Shown: piece after piece, positions 1 to 7,717 of the stretch
How positions within the stretch are numbered: the first letter of the stretch is position 1
How the letters are laid out: each line of letters opens with the position of its first letter
Assembly (NCBI GenBank): GCA_958452575.1
Contig: CAUDUM010000002.1
Location: forward strand, 434,001 to 498,000
From: an uncultured Eggerthellaceae bacterium
GTDB taxonomy: Bacteria; Actinomycetota; Coriobacteriia; Coriobacteriales; Eggerthellaceae
Length of the DNA: 64,000 nt
Direction: 5' to 3'
The notes under the pieces: generated by a model
What the model saw: the letters and a program-made list of their open reading frames with translations, nothing else
Database searches by the model: none
Told to the model about the DNA's origin: nothing
Program-made: the position numbers and the translations under genes

Positions 1-270
1 TGCATATTCGTCGAGCGCCCGGAAAGGCGCCATAGCAGTTGTTCTCAGAGGTAGATCGGGTTCCGAGCCGCCCCGCCCGGATCCGGTCAAAAGTTCAAGC
101 AACGGATTATAGCCTGATTCAAGAGGGAAACCAGCCGCAACCGGGCAAATCTTGCCCAAGAGCACGTCACGTTCGCCTTTTGGCTGAACGTATTGCGCTG
201 CGATTAAGGATTCCGGTAGCATAGATTAATAGTGCGCATGCGCGCAGGGGGCACGGAAAGGGACCATGCG
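1..270. other. leading non-coding stretch
   Basis: No convincing gene is visible here. The only open frame (39-224) has no usable ribosome-binding site and an unremarkable composition. A weak promoter-like pair, TTGCGC (193-198) and TAGCAT (217-222) with an 18-bp spacer, precedes the gene that starts at 271. The sequence just upstream of that gene, around 254-262, is purine-rich and serves as its Shine-Dalgarno. Confidence 0.4.
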
Positions 271-993
271 ATGGCAATCGAACGAGACGACAAAGACGAT
301 CAGACCCTCGATGCCGAGATCGAAGCAGATCGCAGCATCGACGCCGAAGCCGAAGCCGAAGAGGCGAACGACGGCGAAGGCGGCCTGTTCGACGTCGAGG
401 CCGATCCCACCCGTCCCACCGTGCGACCCGCCTCCGCCAAAAGCTACGGGCCCCCGCAAAGACGCTCGGGCGCCCATGTCGCCGCGCCCAAGTTCTCCGA
501 GCCGGAAGTGTTCGGCGTGAGCGTCCGCGCGATCGCCCTTATCGCAGCGATCGCCGCCATCGTGTCGGTTTTCGCCAGCCTGGCGGTCTCATGCGGCACG
601 CAGAGCATGCTGCAACGCTCGATCGATTCGGCACGCTACGAGCTCGATGCGCATATCGACGACAACCTGGCGTCCGCCAACTCCCAGATCGAGAAGATCA
701 TCGACGACTACAACGCCGCCGAGGAGGCGGCCAGCTCCGCCGAAGAGGCCAACACCGATCTTTCCAAGGCCCGTGAGGACCTGCGCCAGACGATAGCCGA
801 CGCGCGCGCTTGGCTCCAGTCGGGCAACGGACAATGGGTCGGCAACCAGACCAAGACGATGATGTCCAACGCCATCGATTCGGCCCAGAATCTCGTCGAT
901 GAAAACGGCATCACCAACCCCCAGACCTATCGCGATGCTGACGCTGCCATCGACAGCATCATCGACGACGTCGCAAACGGCAGACTCTGGTAG
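271..993 (+). CDS. hypothetical single-pass membrane protein with coiled-coil extracytoplasmic part
   Basis: The ATG at 271 is chosen because GGAAAGGGA lies 8 bases before it; an upstream GTG-type start at 232 lacks such a site. The 240-residue protein begins with about 90 very acidic, Ala/Glu/Asp-rich residues that look disordered. One hydrophobic helix follows (roughly residues 85-110), then a charged, heptad-like helical segment rich in Asn, Ala and Asp to the C-terminus. The layout suggests a cytoplasmic acidic tail, one membrane anchor and an external coiled coil. I do not recognise a family. A GC-rich hairpin follows at 1031-1058. The function is unknown; an envelope or septal scaffold is possible but unsupported. 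Confidence 0.7.
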   Translation: MAIERDDKDDQTLDAEIEADRSIDAEAEAEEANDGEGGLFDVEADPTRPTVRPASAKSYGPPQRRSGAHVAAPKFSEPEVFGVSVRAIALIAAIAAIVSVFASLAVSCGTQSMLQRSIDSARYELDAHIDDNLASANSQIEKIIDDYNAAEEAASSAEEANTDLSKAREDLRQTIADARAWLQSGNGQWVGNQTKTMMSNAIDSAQNLVDENGITNPQTYRDADAAIDSIIDDVANGRLW

Positions 994-1030
994 ACGGCGA
1001 CTTCGACCGCATCTATCGTCCGCAAATCGC

Positions 1031-1058
1031 GAAAGCCCCGACATGATGCGGGGCTTTC
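1031..1058. terminator. hairpin between convergent genes
   Basis: A near-perfect stem GAAAGCCCC/GGGGCTTTC with a short loop lies between the convergent gene ends at 993 and 1089. It could serve both strands. The following T tract (CATTTTG) is weak. Confidence 0.6.
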
Positions 1059-1088
1059 GACATTTTGCGCCATGCGGCAGGGGCGGTG

Positions 1089-1511
1089 CTACGCCTGCGG
1101 GTACTGGTCATCCCCCACCGGCTCGAGCCATTCGTTGGAGCACCCCTCGCCGGGCGCCTCGAAGGCGATATGGCTGAACCAGCTGTCGGCCGCCGCGCCG
1201 TGCCAGTGTTTGACCCCGGCGGGGATCACCACCACGGTGCCAGGGGTGAGCTGTTGCGGCTCCTTGCCCCATTCCTGGTACCAGCCGCGCCCGTCGGTGC
1301 AGATGAGGATCTGCCCGCCGCCTTTGTCGGCATGATGGATATGCCAGTTGTTGCGGCACCCCGGCTCGAACGTCACGTTGCCCAGCCCCACGCCCGCCTC
1401 GGCAGGATTCGTAAGCGGGTTGAGGTACGAGTTGCCGATGAAATACTGCGCGTACGCCTCGTTGGGATTGCCCATCCCGAACATCGGGGAGAAATCGGTC
1501 TCAGCTGCCAT
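1089..1511 (-). CDS. cupin-domain protein
   Basis: This is a single-domain cupin of 140 residues. The start is the ATG at 1511, preceded by AAAGGAG at 8 bases, rather than an in-frame ATG six codons upstream. The first cupin motif is visible as G-C-R-N-N-W-H-I-H-H, with the metal-binding His pair and downstream Glu/Gln positions. The second motif is P-A-G-V-K-H-W-H-G. This type is often found beside carboxymuconolactone-decarboxylase or aldo/keto-reductase genes and is thought to bind a metal and a small carbonyl or sugar-like ligand. It is the last gene of the minus-strand redox cluster. The exact substrate cannot be read from sequence. Confidence 0.85.
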   Translation of the reverse strand: MAAETDFSPMFGMGNPNEAYAQYFIGNSYLNPLTNPAEAGVGLGNVTFEPGCRNNWHIHHADKGGGQILICTDGRGWYQEWGKEPQQLTPGTVVVIPAGVKHWHGAAADSWFSHIAFEAPGEGCSNEWLEPVGDDQYPQA

Positions 1512-1532
1512 ACAATCTGCTCCTTTCATTCG

Positions 1533-1562
1533 GATGAGAAAAAGGGACGGTCGCTTTTTCTC
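1533..1562. repeat. short palindromic repeat, GGGAC family, copy 1
   Basis: Arms GAGAAAAAG and CTTTTTCTC are perfectly complementary around a loop GGACGGT. The element sits just upstream of the cupin gene, between it and the aldo/keto reductase. It is one of about nine related palindromes in the window. Confidence 0.7.
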
Positions 1563-1664
1563 GTTTTGCTAGCGTGAAAAGTGGCGGAAGATCCCTCGCT
1601 CGAAAAGCCTACACCTTGGAGCATGCTCCAAATCAAGTTCGGGTTGCCTCCCGGTCGGCTCCGC

Positions 1665-2684
1665 CTACTTCTTCGCGTTGGGGTCGGTGGTGCCCGCCAG
1701 TGGCCTCTCGCCGGGGCGGCCGATCGGTCCAACCAGCTCGTGGGCGGTGTAGGGCTCCTCCAGGTAATCGATCTCGTCCTGCTCGAGCTTCATGTCGAGC
1801 GCCGCCACCGCATCGTCCACGCGCGAGGGCTTCGAGCAGCCCACGATAGGCGCCTCGATGCCGCGCGCCCACTGCCACGCCAGCGCGACGTGCGCCATGG
1901 GCACCTCGCGGCGCTCCGCCACCTCGGCGACGCGCTCGATGATGGGCGCGTCCTGATCGCGCGCCAGGTCGTATTTGCTGCGCACCACAGCGTCGGTCTC
2001 GCTGCGCTTGGAGCCCCACGTCCACTCGCGACGGCACAGATGCCCCGAGGCAAGCGGGCTGTACGGCGTGATGGCCATGTCGAACTGGCGGCACACGGGG
2101 AACATCTCGCGCTCGTTCTCGCGGTAGAGCAGGTTGTGGTGCGGCTGCAGGCTCGTGAATTTCGTCCAGCCGTTGCGCTCGGCGACCACCTGCATGTTGT
2201 GCAGCTGGTAGGCGTACATCTCGCTCGCACCCAGCGCGCGCACCTTGCCTGCGCGCACGAGGCTGTCGAGCGCCTCCATCGTCTCTTCGATCGGCGTGCC
2301 GTAGTCGAAACGGTGGATGATGTAGAGATCCAGGTAGTCGGTGCCCAGGCGCTCGAGCGTGCCGTCGATCTCGCGCAGGATGGCCTCGCGCGACAGGCGG
2401 CCTTCGTTGAAGAACACCTTGCTGGCCAGCACCACCTTATCGCGCGGGATGCCGAGCTGCTTGAGCGCACGGCCGATATACTCCTCGCTCGTGCCGAACC
2501 CGTAGGTGTTTGCCGTGTCGATGAAGTTGATGCCCTGCTCAAAGGCGCGTTTGATGACGGCGCGCGTTTCGTCCTCGCCCAACGTCCACTGATGGAACTT
2601 AGGCGACGGCTCGCCGAAGCTCATCCCACCCAAGCAGATCCGCGACACCTCGATGCCGGAATGCCCTAGCTTTGCGTATTCCAC
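1665..2684 (-). CDS. aldo/keto reductase
   Basis: This is a 339-residue TIM-barrel NAD(P)H-dependent oxidoreductase. The aldo/keto reductase catalytic tetrad is visible: Asp56 and Tyr61 (in D-T-A-N-T-Y-G), Lys89 (A-S-K-V) and His124 (I-I-H-R-F-D). The start is taken as the GTG at 2684, with GGAAGG nine bases upstream; this yields the canonical N-terminus (E-Y-A-K-L-G...G-I-E-V-S). It sits in a minus-strand row with an FMN reductase, a flavodoxin remnant and DUF362 upstream and a cupin downstream. It probably reduces a carbonyl compound, but the substrate is unknown. Two palindromic repeats separate it from the upstream gene. Confidence 0.93.
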   Translation of the reverse strand: MEYAKLGHSGIEVSRICLGGMSFGEPSPKFHQWTLGEDETRAVIKRAFEQGINFIDTANTYGFGTSEEYIGRALKQLGIPRDKVVLASKVFFNEGRLSREAILREIDGTLERLGTDYLDLYIIHRFDYGTPIEETMEALDSLVRAGKVRALGASEMYAYQLHNMQVVAERNGWTKFTSLQPHHNLLYRENEREMFPVCRQFDMAITPYSPLASGHLCRREWTWGSKRSETDAVVRSKYDLARDQDAPIIERVAEVAERREVPMAHVALAWQWARGIEAPIVGCSKPSRVDDAVAALDMKLEQDEIDYLEEPYTAHELVGPIGRPGERPLAGTTDPNAKK

Positions 2685-2711
2685 GTTTTCACGCCTTCCT
2701 TCCTCTTTCAA

Positions 2712-2744
2712 AATGCGGAAAAGCAATAGTCCCCTTTCCGCATT
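2712..2744. repeat. short palindromic repeat, GGGAC family, copy 2
   Basis: Arms AATGCGGAAA and TTTCCGCATT are a perfect 10-bp inverted repeat. On the minus strand the loop begins GGGGACT, the same core as the other family members although the arms differ. Confidence 0.7.
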
Positions 2745-2759
2745 GATGGCTGTCGCTGC

Positions 2760-2791
2760 AATGAGAAAATCCTCCGTCCCGGTTTCTCATT
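2760..2791. repeat. short palindromic repeat, GGGAC family, copy 3
   Basis: Arms AATGAGAAA and TTTCTCATT are perfect. On the minus strand the loop contains GGGACGG. The element overlaps the last codons and TGA stop (2789-2787) of the FMN reductase gene, so it lies directly at a gene end. Confidence 0.7.
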
Positions 2792-3323
2792 TTAGTGATT
2801 TGCCTAGTTCGTAGGCTTGCTGCGGGTAGCGGGTCGCGCGCGTCATGGCGGGAGTGCCGCAGCCGCGGCCCAGGACCATGCCGCAGTCCTGCATGTCGAG
2901 GTAGCGCACGAGCGTCCAGTAATGGGCCTCCAGCGCGTCGAACGTCCAATCGTCGGCGTTCCACGCGACGGCGAGCAGCGCGCATTTCAGATGGCGGCGC
3001 GTGATGCTGGCGTTGGCGGAGCAGAAGCGGTCGATGACGGTTTTGAGCTGCGCGCTCATGCCGTAGTAGTACAGCGGCGTGGCGAACGCCACCATATCGG
3101 CAGACAGGATTTCGCGGCGAATGCCGTCCATGCCGTCGTGTTGGATACACGGCCCTTCGTAACCGCAGCGGACGCAGCCCGTGCACGGAGCCACATCGAC
3201 GCGATCGACGTCGATGCGCACCACCTCATGCCCCGCCTGGCGCGCGCCGCGCGCGAATTCCTCCACCAAGATCGCGGTGGATCCGTTGACGTTGGGGCTT
3301 CCCTGCAAAACGACTATCTTCAT
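2787..3323 (-). CDS. flavodoxin-fold NAD(P)H-dependent FMN reductase
   Basis: This is a 178-residue protein of the flavodoxin-like/NADPH-dependent FMN reductase family. The ATG at 3323 is preceded by GGAGGAG. The N-terminus M-K-I-V-V-L-Q-G-S-P-N-V-N-G-S-T is the phosphate-binding loop for FMN. The segment C-T-G-C-V-R-C-G-Y-E-G-P-C is the cysteine-rich stretch typical of this subgroup, and A-T-P-L-Y-Y-Y-G-M is the flavin-contacting loop. The protein is expected to be cytoplasmic and to pass electrons from NAD(P)H to FMN or a partner. It lies downstream of the broken flavodoxin with a short gap, so co-transcription is likely. Confidence 0.9.
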   Translation of the reverse strand: MKIVVLQGSPNVNGSTAILVEEFARGARQAGHEVVRIDVDRVDVAPCTGCVRCGYEGPCIQHDGMDGIRREILSADMVAFATPLYYYGMSAQLKTVIDRFCSANASITRRHLKCALLAVAWNADDWTFDALEAHYWTLVRYLDMQDCGMVLGRGCGTPAMTRATRYPQQAYELGKSLK

Positions 3324-3352
3324 AGCGACATCTCCTCCGTTTCCGCCACTTC

Positions 3353-4036
3353 TTACAGCCCCAGGCCGTCGACCCAGGCGGTCACCTCGTTTGGCGAGGC
3401 GCTGCCGGAGAAACGCGCGCCGGGAAGCCAGTTGCCCGTGCCGGCGAGGGCGGCAAGGTTCTCGCCGCTTGCGCCCATCGACGAGGACGCCGAGGTGCAA
3501 AACGGGACGACCGTCTTGTCGGTGAAATCGTTGCCGGAAGCAAAACCGTTCACAACCCAAGCGGCATCGCCCCACCAGATGGGGTAGCCGATGAACACGG
3601 TGTCGTACGCATCGAACCCATCAGGTGTGACCTGTTCCAACGCGATAACGCGGTCGGCGTTCGCCCTCTCCTGGCTCGTGCGGCTGTTGGGGTCGTTGTA
3701 GTTGAGATCGGCGTCGGTGTAGGGCTACGCCGGCGTGATGGCGAACGTGTCAGCGTCTAGATGACTGGCGATAATATCGGCAACGCCCTCGGTGTTGCCC
3801 GTCGCCGAGTAATACGCCACTAGCACGCGACCAGCATCGCCGCCCTCCTCGTTTGCGGTTTCCACCCCAGCAGACGACTGTCCCTCAGGCTCCGCTGCCT
3901 GCTCGGGCTCGGGTTGATCTGCCAGCTCGGGCTCTCCGCCAGTGCAGGCAGACAAAAGCGCCCCCATCGGCACCAGCGCTGCCGCGGCGGCGCCTTTCAG
4001 GAACGTGCGTCGGCTCAGCATGCTTTCATCGATCAT
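3353..4036 (-). pseudogene. Tat-exported flavodoxin interrupted by an in-frame TAG
   Basis: Two consecutive open pieces in the same frame make one flavodoxin. The first (4036-3725) starts at an ATG with AAAGGA upstream. It has a Tat signal (S-R-R-T-F-L-K-G-A-A), a lipobox-like L-L-S-A-C, an acidic linker and the FMN phosphate loop Y-Y-S-A-T-G-N-T. It then stops at TAG (3727-3725) after A-I-T-P-A. The sequence continues in frame with P-Y-T-D-A-D-L-N-Y and later Y-P-I-W-W-G-D, the rest of the same fold. Related proteins usually have Glu at the stop position, so a GAG-to-TAG change would explain it. Read literally, the product would be truncated; it could also be a strain-specific or sequencing error. 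Confidence 0.85.
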
Positions 4037-4114
4037 CGTCGATTCCTTTCCCTTGTTTCGCGCGCCCATTACGCGCCGGTCTCGATATGAAATAGCGATT
4101 GTCTTTTTTCACGC

Positions 4115-5197
4115 TTAACGTGCGTCGATATCGATCAGCTCGTAGGTCTGGCTTCCCAGTCCGATCGCTTCGGCATGATCGAGCATATGCGCGCCGTTGC
4201 GGCTTTCCATACGCTCGATCAACGCAGCACCGTCGGGTGCGGCGTACACCAGATCCACGCAGGCGCGATCGAGCGCCACAGGATCGGTCGACGCCAAAAT
4301 ACCGATATCGGCCATTTCGGGATCGGCGGGATGCGAGTCGCAATCGCAATCCACCGAAAGGTTGTTCATCACATTGAGGTAGCAGATGTTTCCGTCCACG
4401 CCGCCGAAGTGATCGGACACGGCTTTGGCCGCCTCCGCCATCGACTCTAAGAAATCGTCTTGGGCAGGGCTTCCCCAGCTCGTGGTAGAGGCGCCCGCGC
4501 TGTGGATGAGCATCTTGCCCTCGCGCGAGGCGATGCCGATGGAGCAGTTCTTCACAGCGCCACCGAAACCGCCCATCGCATGCCCTTTGAAATGGGCCAG
4601 CGAAACCACCCAGTCGTAGTTGTCCAGATGGGCGCCCACCAGATCCTCGGTCAGGTGCTTGCCGCCGGCGACCGGCAGGCTCATCGGCCCGTCGGCGTCC
4701 ATGATGTCCACCTCTGCGATGGCGGCGAACCCGTGATCCGCCGCAGCCTGCAGATGGCTTTCGGTGGTTCCGCGGGCGCCGCCGTAAGCGGTGTTGCATT
4801 CGACGATCGCGGCGCCGAGCCCCTGGACCAAAGGCGCGATCAGATCGGGTGCGAGGAAGTTGCGCCCACCCGGCTCGCCGGTGGAGAGCTTCGCTGCGAT
4901 GTTGCCCTGCGGCTCGACGCCGAGCGCGTCGAAGGCGCGCTGCAGCCCCTCGGGTGAGATGTCGCGTGTGAAGTAGACGGCGGGCGAAGCATCGCTTGAT
5001 GGTGTGCTAACCGCCGCATCCGACTCAACAGCGGGCGCAGCAGGTTCCGTCGCACCCTCTCGAACGGAAGCGGCGTCATCCGGCTGCAGGGCGCACGATG
5101 TCATGGCTGCGACGACCACCGCCATGCTCACGCCCGCGGCTCCGGCGATAAACTTGCGCCGATCTATGCACTGAACCGGTGTTGAAGCGTTCTCCAT
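4115..5197 (-). CDS. Tat-exported DUF362 protein
   Basis: This is a 360-residue protein with a twin-arginine signal (D-R-R-K-F-I-A-G-A-A) followed by a hydrophobic stretch and a possible lipobox cysteine, then a DUF362 domain. DUF362 proteins are poorly understood and are often linked to Fe-S clusters. The conserved segment with H-F-K-G-H-A-M-G-G-F-G-G-A-V-K-N is visible near the middle, along with D-P-V-A-L-D-R-A near the end. The start ATG at 5197 has AAGGAGGG upstream. It is probably the first gene of the minus-strand redox cluster, exported with the flavodoxin, and divergent from a TetR regulator. A role in extracytoplasmic electron transfer is an inference. Confidence 0.88.
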   Translation of the reverse strand: MENASTPVQCIDRRKFIAGAAGVSMAVVVAAMTSCALQPDDAASVREGATEPAAPAVESDAAVSTPSSDASPAVYFTRDISPEGLQRAFDALGVEPQGNIAAKLSTGEPGGRNFLAPDLIAPLVQGLGAAIVECNTAYGGARGTTESHLQAAADHGFAAIAEVDIMDADGPMSLPVAGGKHLTEDLVGAHLDNYDWVVSLAHFKGHAMGGFGGAVKNCSIGIASREGKMLIHSAGASTTSWGSPAQDDFLESMAEAAKAVSDHFGGVDGNICYLNVMNNLSVDCDCDSHPADPEMADIGILASTDPVALDRACVDLVYAAPDGAALIERMESRNGAHMLDHAEAIGLGSQTYELIDIDAR

Positions 5198-5281
5198 CGC
5201 TCGTCCCTCCTTGAGGCGGACGAATCCGTCTCCATCATCTTGCCGTCAGTCCTCTGCTTCATCCTCAGTTGTCACTATACG

Positions 5282-5301
5282 TTACATTATGTTACTTGTA
5301 A
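5282..5301. promoter_or_regulatory. candidate TetR operator in divergent promoter region
   Basis: TTACA-N10-TGTAA is an inverted repeat in a short AT-rich patch between DUF362 (minus) and the TetR gene (plus). A TATACT (-10-like) lies at 5351-5356. The position fits autoregulation and control of the divergent cluster. The operator itself is inferred. Confidence 0.4.
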
Positions 5302-5451
5302 ATACTATTCGCTATTACTTTATTCCTGTATAACATCTAGTCTTATGGGGTATACTGAACGAAACTTCAAGGTAGGGACATGTCGCCTCCCGACTGCCTA
5401 AGGGGCGATGGGAAGAGGCCGTGCATCCCGAGCAAACGAGAAGGACGGATC

Positions 5452-6093
5452 GTGTCGGATTTCATCAGAGCGCGCAGCAGCGCACAAAAAGAGCAGCGCA
5501 TGGGAGAGATCAAACGCGCTGCCGACGAGCTGTTCCACGAGAAGAGCTACCACGAGATCACGCTCAAAAGCATCTCGGAACGCCTGGGGTGGTCGCATGC
5601 CGCGCTTTACAAATACGTGAGCACCAAGGAGGAGATCTTCCTGGAGCTGTGCGCCGACGCGCGCTGCGAGTACACGGCTTCGCTGCTGTCCGCCTATCCC
5701 GAAGGATGCTCGTATTCCCCCGACGTCCTGGCGCAGGTGTGGGCCGAGCAACTGGGCAGCCACCGCGATTATCTGGCATACAGCGACCTGCTGTTCACCA
5801 TCATCGAGACAAACGTCAGCGCTGAGCGGCTTGCCGAGTTCAAACGGGGCTATTATCAGGATCAGGACAAGCTTGCCAAGCGCTTCGGCATGAACCTGGG
5901 CATCGCCCCCGATCGCGCCAACCAGCTGTTCAATTCCGTGCTGTTCCACGCCGTCAGCATCAACGGCTGGTGCGCAGAGAATCCTTTGGTTGCCGAAGCG
6001 ATGGAAATCGCCGGACTGGATCCCTACATCCCCGACTTCAAAGAGGAGATGCGCGATTTCATCACGATGTGCCTGGGATACTATCGCCGCTAA
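5452..6093 (+). CDS. TetR/AcrR family transcriptional regulator
   Basis: This is a 213-residue regulator. The GTG at 5452 is chosen as start because GAAGGA lies 6 bases upstream. The N-terminal helix-turn-helix is clear (A-A-D-E-L-F-H-E-K-S-Y-H-E-I-T-L-K-S-I-S then L-G-W-S-H-A-A-L-Y-K-Y-V-S-T-K-E-E-I), with the typical Y-K-Y/F recognition pattern. The C-terminal half is all-helical and presumably binds a ligand and dimerises. It is divergently transcribed from the DUF362/flavodoxin/reductase cluster, which it most likely represses. The ligand is unknown. Confidence 0.92.
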   Translation: MSDFIRARSSAQKEQRMGEIKRAADELFHEKSYHEITLKSISERLGWSHAALYKYVSTKEEIFLELCADARCEYTASLLSAYPEGCSYSPDVLAQVWAEQLGSHRDYLAYSDLLFTIIETNVSAERLAEFKRGYYQDQDKLAKRFGMNLGIAPDRANQLFNSVLFHAVSINGWCAENPLVAEAMEIAGLDPYIPDFKEEMRDFITMCLGYYRR

Positions 6094-6275
6094 AGCCGCG
6101 TTTGCAATCCCCGCCTCTATCCGCAGCTTGATCGTTTGCCGCCCCGCCTTCGCCGAAACGCAAGGCGAATGAAGCTTTTCCACCGGCTTATCAGGTGGGA
6201 TAATAAGAAGGTACGCGCTGCGCTCGGGCAGCCGCCCTTGCAGCGGAAGTCGTCTTCCAAGAGAAGGGATGCGCC

Positions 6276-7202
6276 ATGCTTCACGAAGTCCAGTTCCCCT
6301 CGTCCAACGGCCGCGACCAGGTCACCGGCTGGATCTACGTTCCGGCGACCGAACCCGAGGGCATTATCCAGCTCGTGCACGGATTTGGCGAGCATTCGCG
6401 CCGCTACTTCCACATGATCGTGGCGTTTATGGACGCTGGCTACATCGTCGCCGCCGACGACCACGTTGGCCACGGCGCCACCGCCATCGCCAACGGCACC
6501 TGGGGCGACTGGGGCGACGCCGGTCCACACACCATGATGGAAGACGAGAAGCTGTTCAAGGACATCGTCTGCGAGAAGTACCCCGATCTGCCCTACTACA
6601 TGTTCGGCCACTCGATGGGCTCGATGATCGCGCGCGACTTCTCCACCAAGTACGGCGAGGAGCTCGACGGCGCCATCTATTGCGGCACCACCGGCATCTT
6701 CAAGAACACCCACGAAGTCCGCGCCAAGTTGGACGCCGTCATCGAGGCCGGCGGGGCGCACGACTCCGACCCGGCGTTCGTCGGCGAGCTGATGGGCTGG
6801 ATGTTCTCGCGCTGCGCCGAGGGCACCAATCTGGGCAACGAGTGGATCTGCCACGATCCGTACGTGCAGAAGGACCACGCCGAAGATCCGTTCGACGCGT
6901 TCACGCACCCCACTCACAACATCAGCCTGCGCGACTTCATCGACATGATGCTGTGCATCGAGGGCGAGGAGTGGGCCAAGAAGGTTCCCGAGGATCTGTC
7001 GATCCTGCTTGTCGCCGGCGATCAGGATCCCGTCGGCAACTTCGGCGAGGGCGTGTACCAGGTGGCCAACTGGCTCACCGACACCGGCCACGACGTCGTC
7101 ACGAAGCTGTACACCGGCTACCGCCACGAGATCCACAACTACGACGACATCAAAGACGATGTCGAGCAAACCATCATCGAATGGATCGAGATGCAGTTCT
7201 AG
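6276..7202 (+). CDS. alpha/beta hydrolase (monoglyceride lipase/lysophospholipase-like)
   Basis: This is a 308-residue serine hydrolase of the alpha/beta fold (serine aminopeptidase S33/lysophospholipase group). The oxyanion motif H-G-F-G-E-H-S is at residues 35-41, nucleophile elbow G-H-S-M-G-S with Ser113, acid Asp251 in G-D-Q-D-P-V-G, and His284 in G-Y-R-H-E-I-H-N. No signal peptide is seen, so it is cytoplasmic. The start ATG at 6276 follows AGAAGGG. A long GC-rich hairpin with a T-run lies downstream (7334-7398). It probably acts on a monoacylglycerol or similar ester; the substrate is not determined. Confidence 0.92.
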   Translation: MLHEVQFPSSNGRDQVTGWIYVPATEPEGIIQLVHGFGEHSRRYFHMIVAFMDAGYIVAADDHVGHGATAIANGTWGDWGDAGPHTMMEDEKLFKDIVCEKYPDLPYYMFGHSMGSMIARDFSTKYGEELDGAIYCGTTGIFKNTHEVRAKLDAVIEAGGAHDSDPAFVGELMGWMFSRCAEGTNLGNEWICHDPYVQKDHAEDPFDAFTHPTHNISLRDFIDMMLCIEGEEWAKKVPEDLSILLVAGDQDPVGNFGEGVYQVANWLTDTGHDVVTKLYTGYRHEIHNYDDIKDDVEQTIIEWIEMQF

Positions 7203-7333
7203 CCGCATAGTGAAACCGCTTGATGAGGGCGTTCGCGAAATTGCCTGATAAGTCCGTTCGACGAGACCGCTCAGCAGCGTCCCTTTCTCAAGCCGTGCTA
7301 ATCGGCTGGGATCAACCCTAAGCAGCGAAGCAC

Positions 7334-7398
7334 GCCGCGCTAATCGTCCAAAACCCGTCCTTAGATGACGGAAACCGGCTGATTAGCGCGGCTTTTTT
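7334..7398 (+). terminator. long-stem hairpin with T-run (module copy 1 head)
   Basis: GCCGCGCTAATC (7334-7345) pairs perfectly with GATTAGCGCGGC (7381-7392) and is followed by six T residues. It can terminate the hydrolase transcript, although the loop is long (about 35 bases). It is also the first element of a repeated module whose second copy starts at 8979. Confidence 0.65.
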
Positions 7399-7513
7399 CT
7401 TCGCCCCCTCCATCATCGCAATGTTTTCGCAGATCAATGACCTATCCTAATCTGAAGCTTGTCACTATATCAAAGAAGATCTGCGCTAATCGTTAGTTTT
7501 CCGCACTGGGAAG
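7334..7513 (+). repeat. structured repeat module, copy 1
   Basis: Three elements occur in order: the GCGCTAATC/GATTAGCGC hairpin plus T-run (7334-7398), TTTTCGCAGATCAATG (7424-7439), and TGCGCTAATCGTT (7482-7494) followed by TTTTCCGCA. The same three occur in the same order and at similar spacing at 8979-9160. The two modules bracket the gene at 7718-8779. The 7203-7717 stretch holds no gene beyond these repeats. Confidence 0.7.
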
Positions 7514-7534
7514 ACGAGGTTTCGAAAAGAGGAT

Positions 7535-7622
7535 GCGAGTCGAGCATGGTAGGACCGCGAGTCGAGCATGGTAGGACCGCGAGTCGAGCATGGTAGGACC
7601 GCGAGTCGAGCATGGTAGGACC
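7535..7622 (+). repeat. four perfect 22-bp tandem repeats
   Basis: Four identical, gap-free 22-bp units begin GCGAGTCGAG and end GTAGGACC (7535-7556, 7557-7578, 7579-7600, 7601-7622). They end about 95 bases before the nuclease-like gene. There are no spacers, so this is not a CRISPR array. It could be iterated binding sites, a hypervariable spacer or a recent slippage expansion. Confidence 0.95.
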
Positions 7623-7717
7623 GCGTGTCAAACGCGTTGGAATCGCGTGCGTCTTGCAATAGATCGAGGAGGCAACTACGAGTCGCAAACAAACAGTCGT
7701 GGCGTTACCCTACTCGC

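Noticed and set aside
39..224. 61-residue open frame at the window start
   Set aside because: No Shine-Dalgarno and no coding-like composition.
7535..7622. Possible CRISPR array
   Set aside because: Units are contiguous with no spacers and no cas genes are in the window.
7470..7692. Repetitive open frames on the minus strand through the 22-bp array
   Set aside because: They exist only because the repeat unit lacks stops in several frames; there is no ribosome-binding site or domain.
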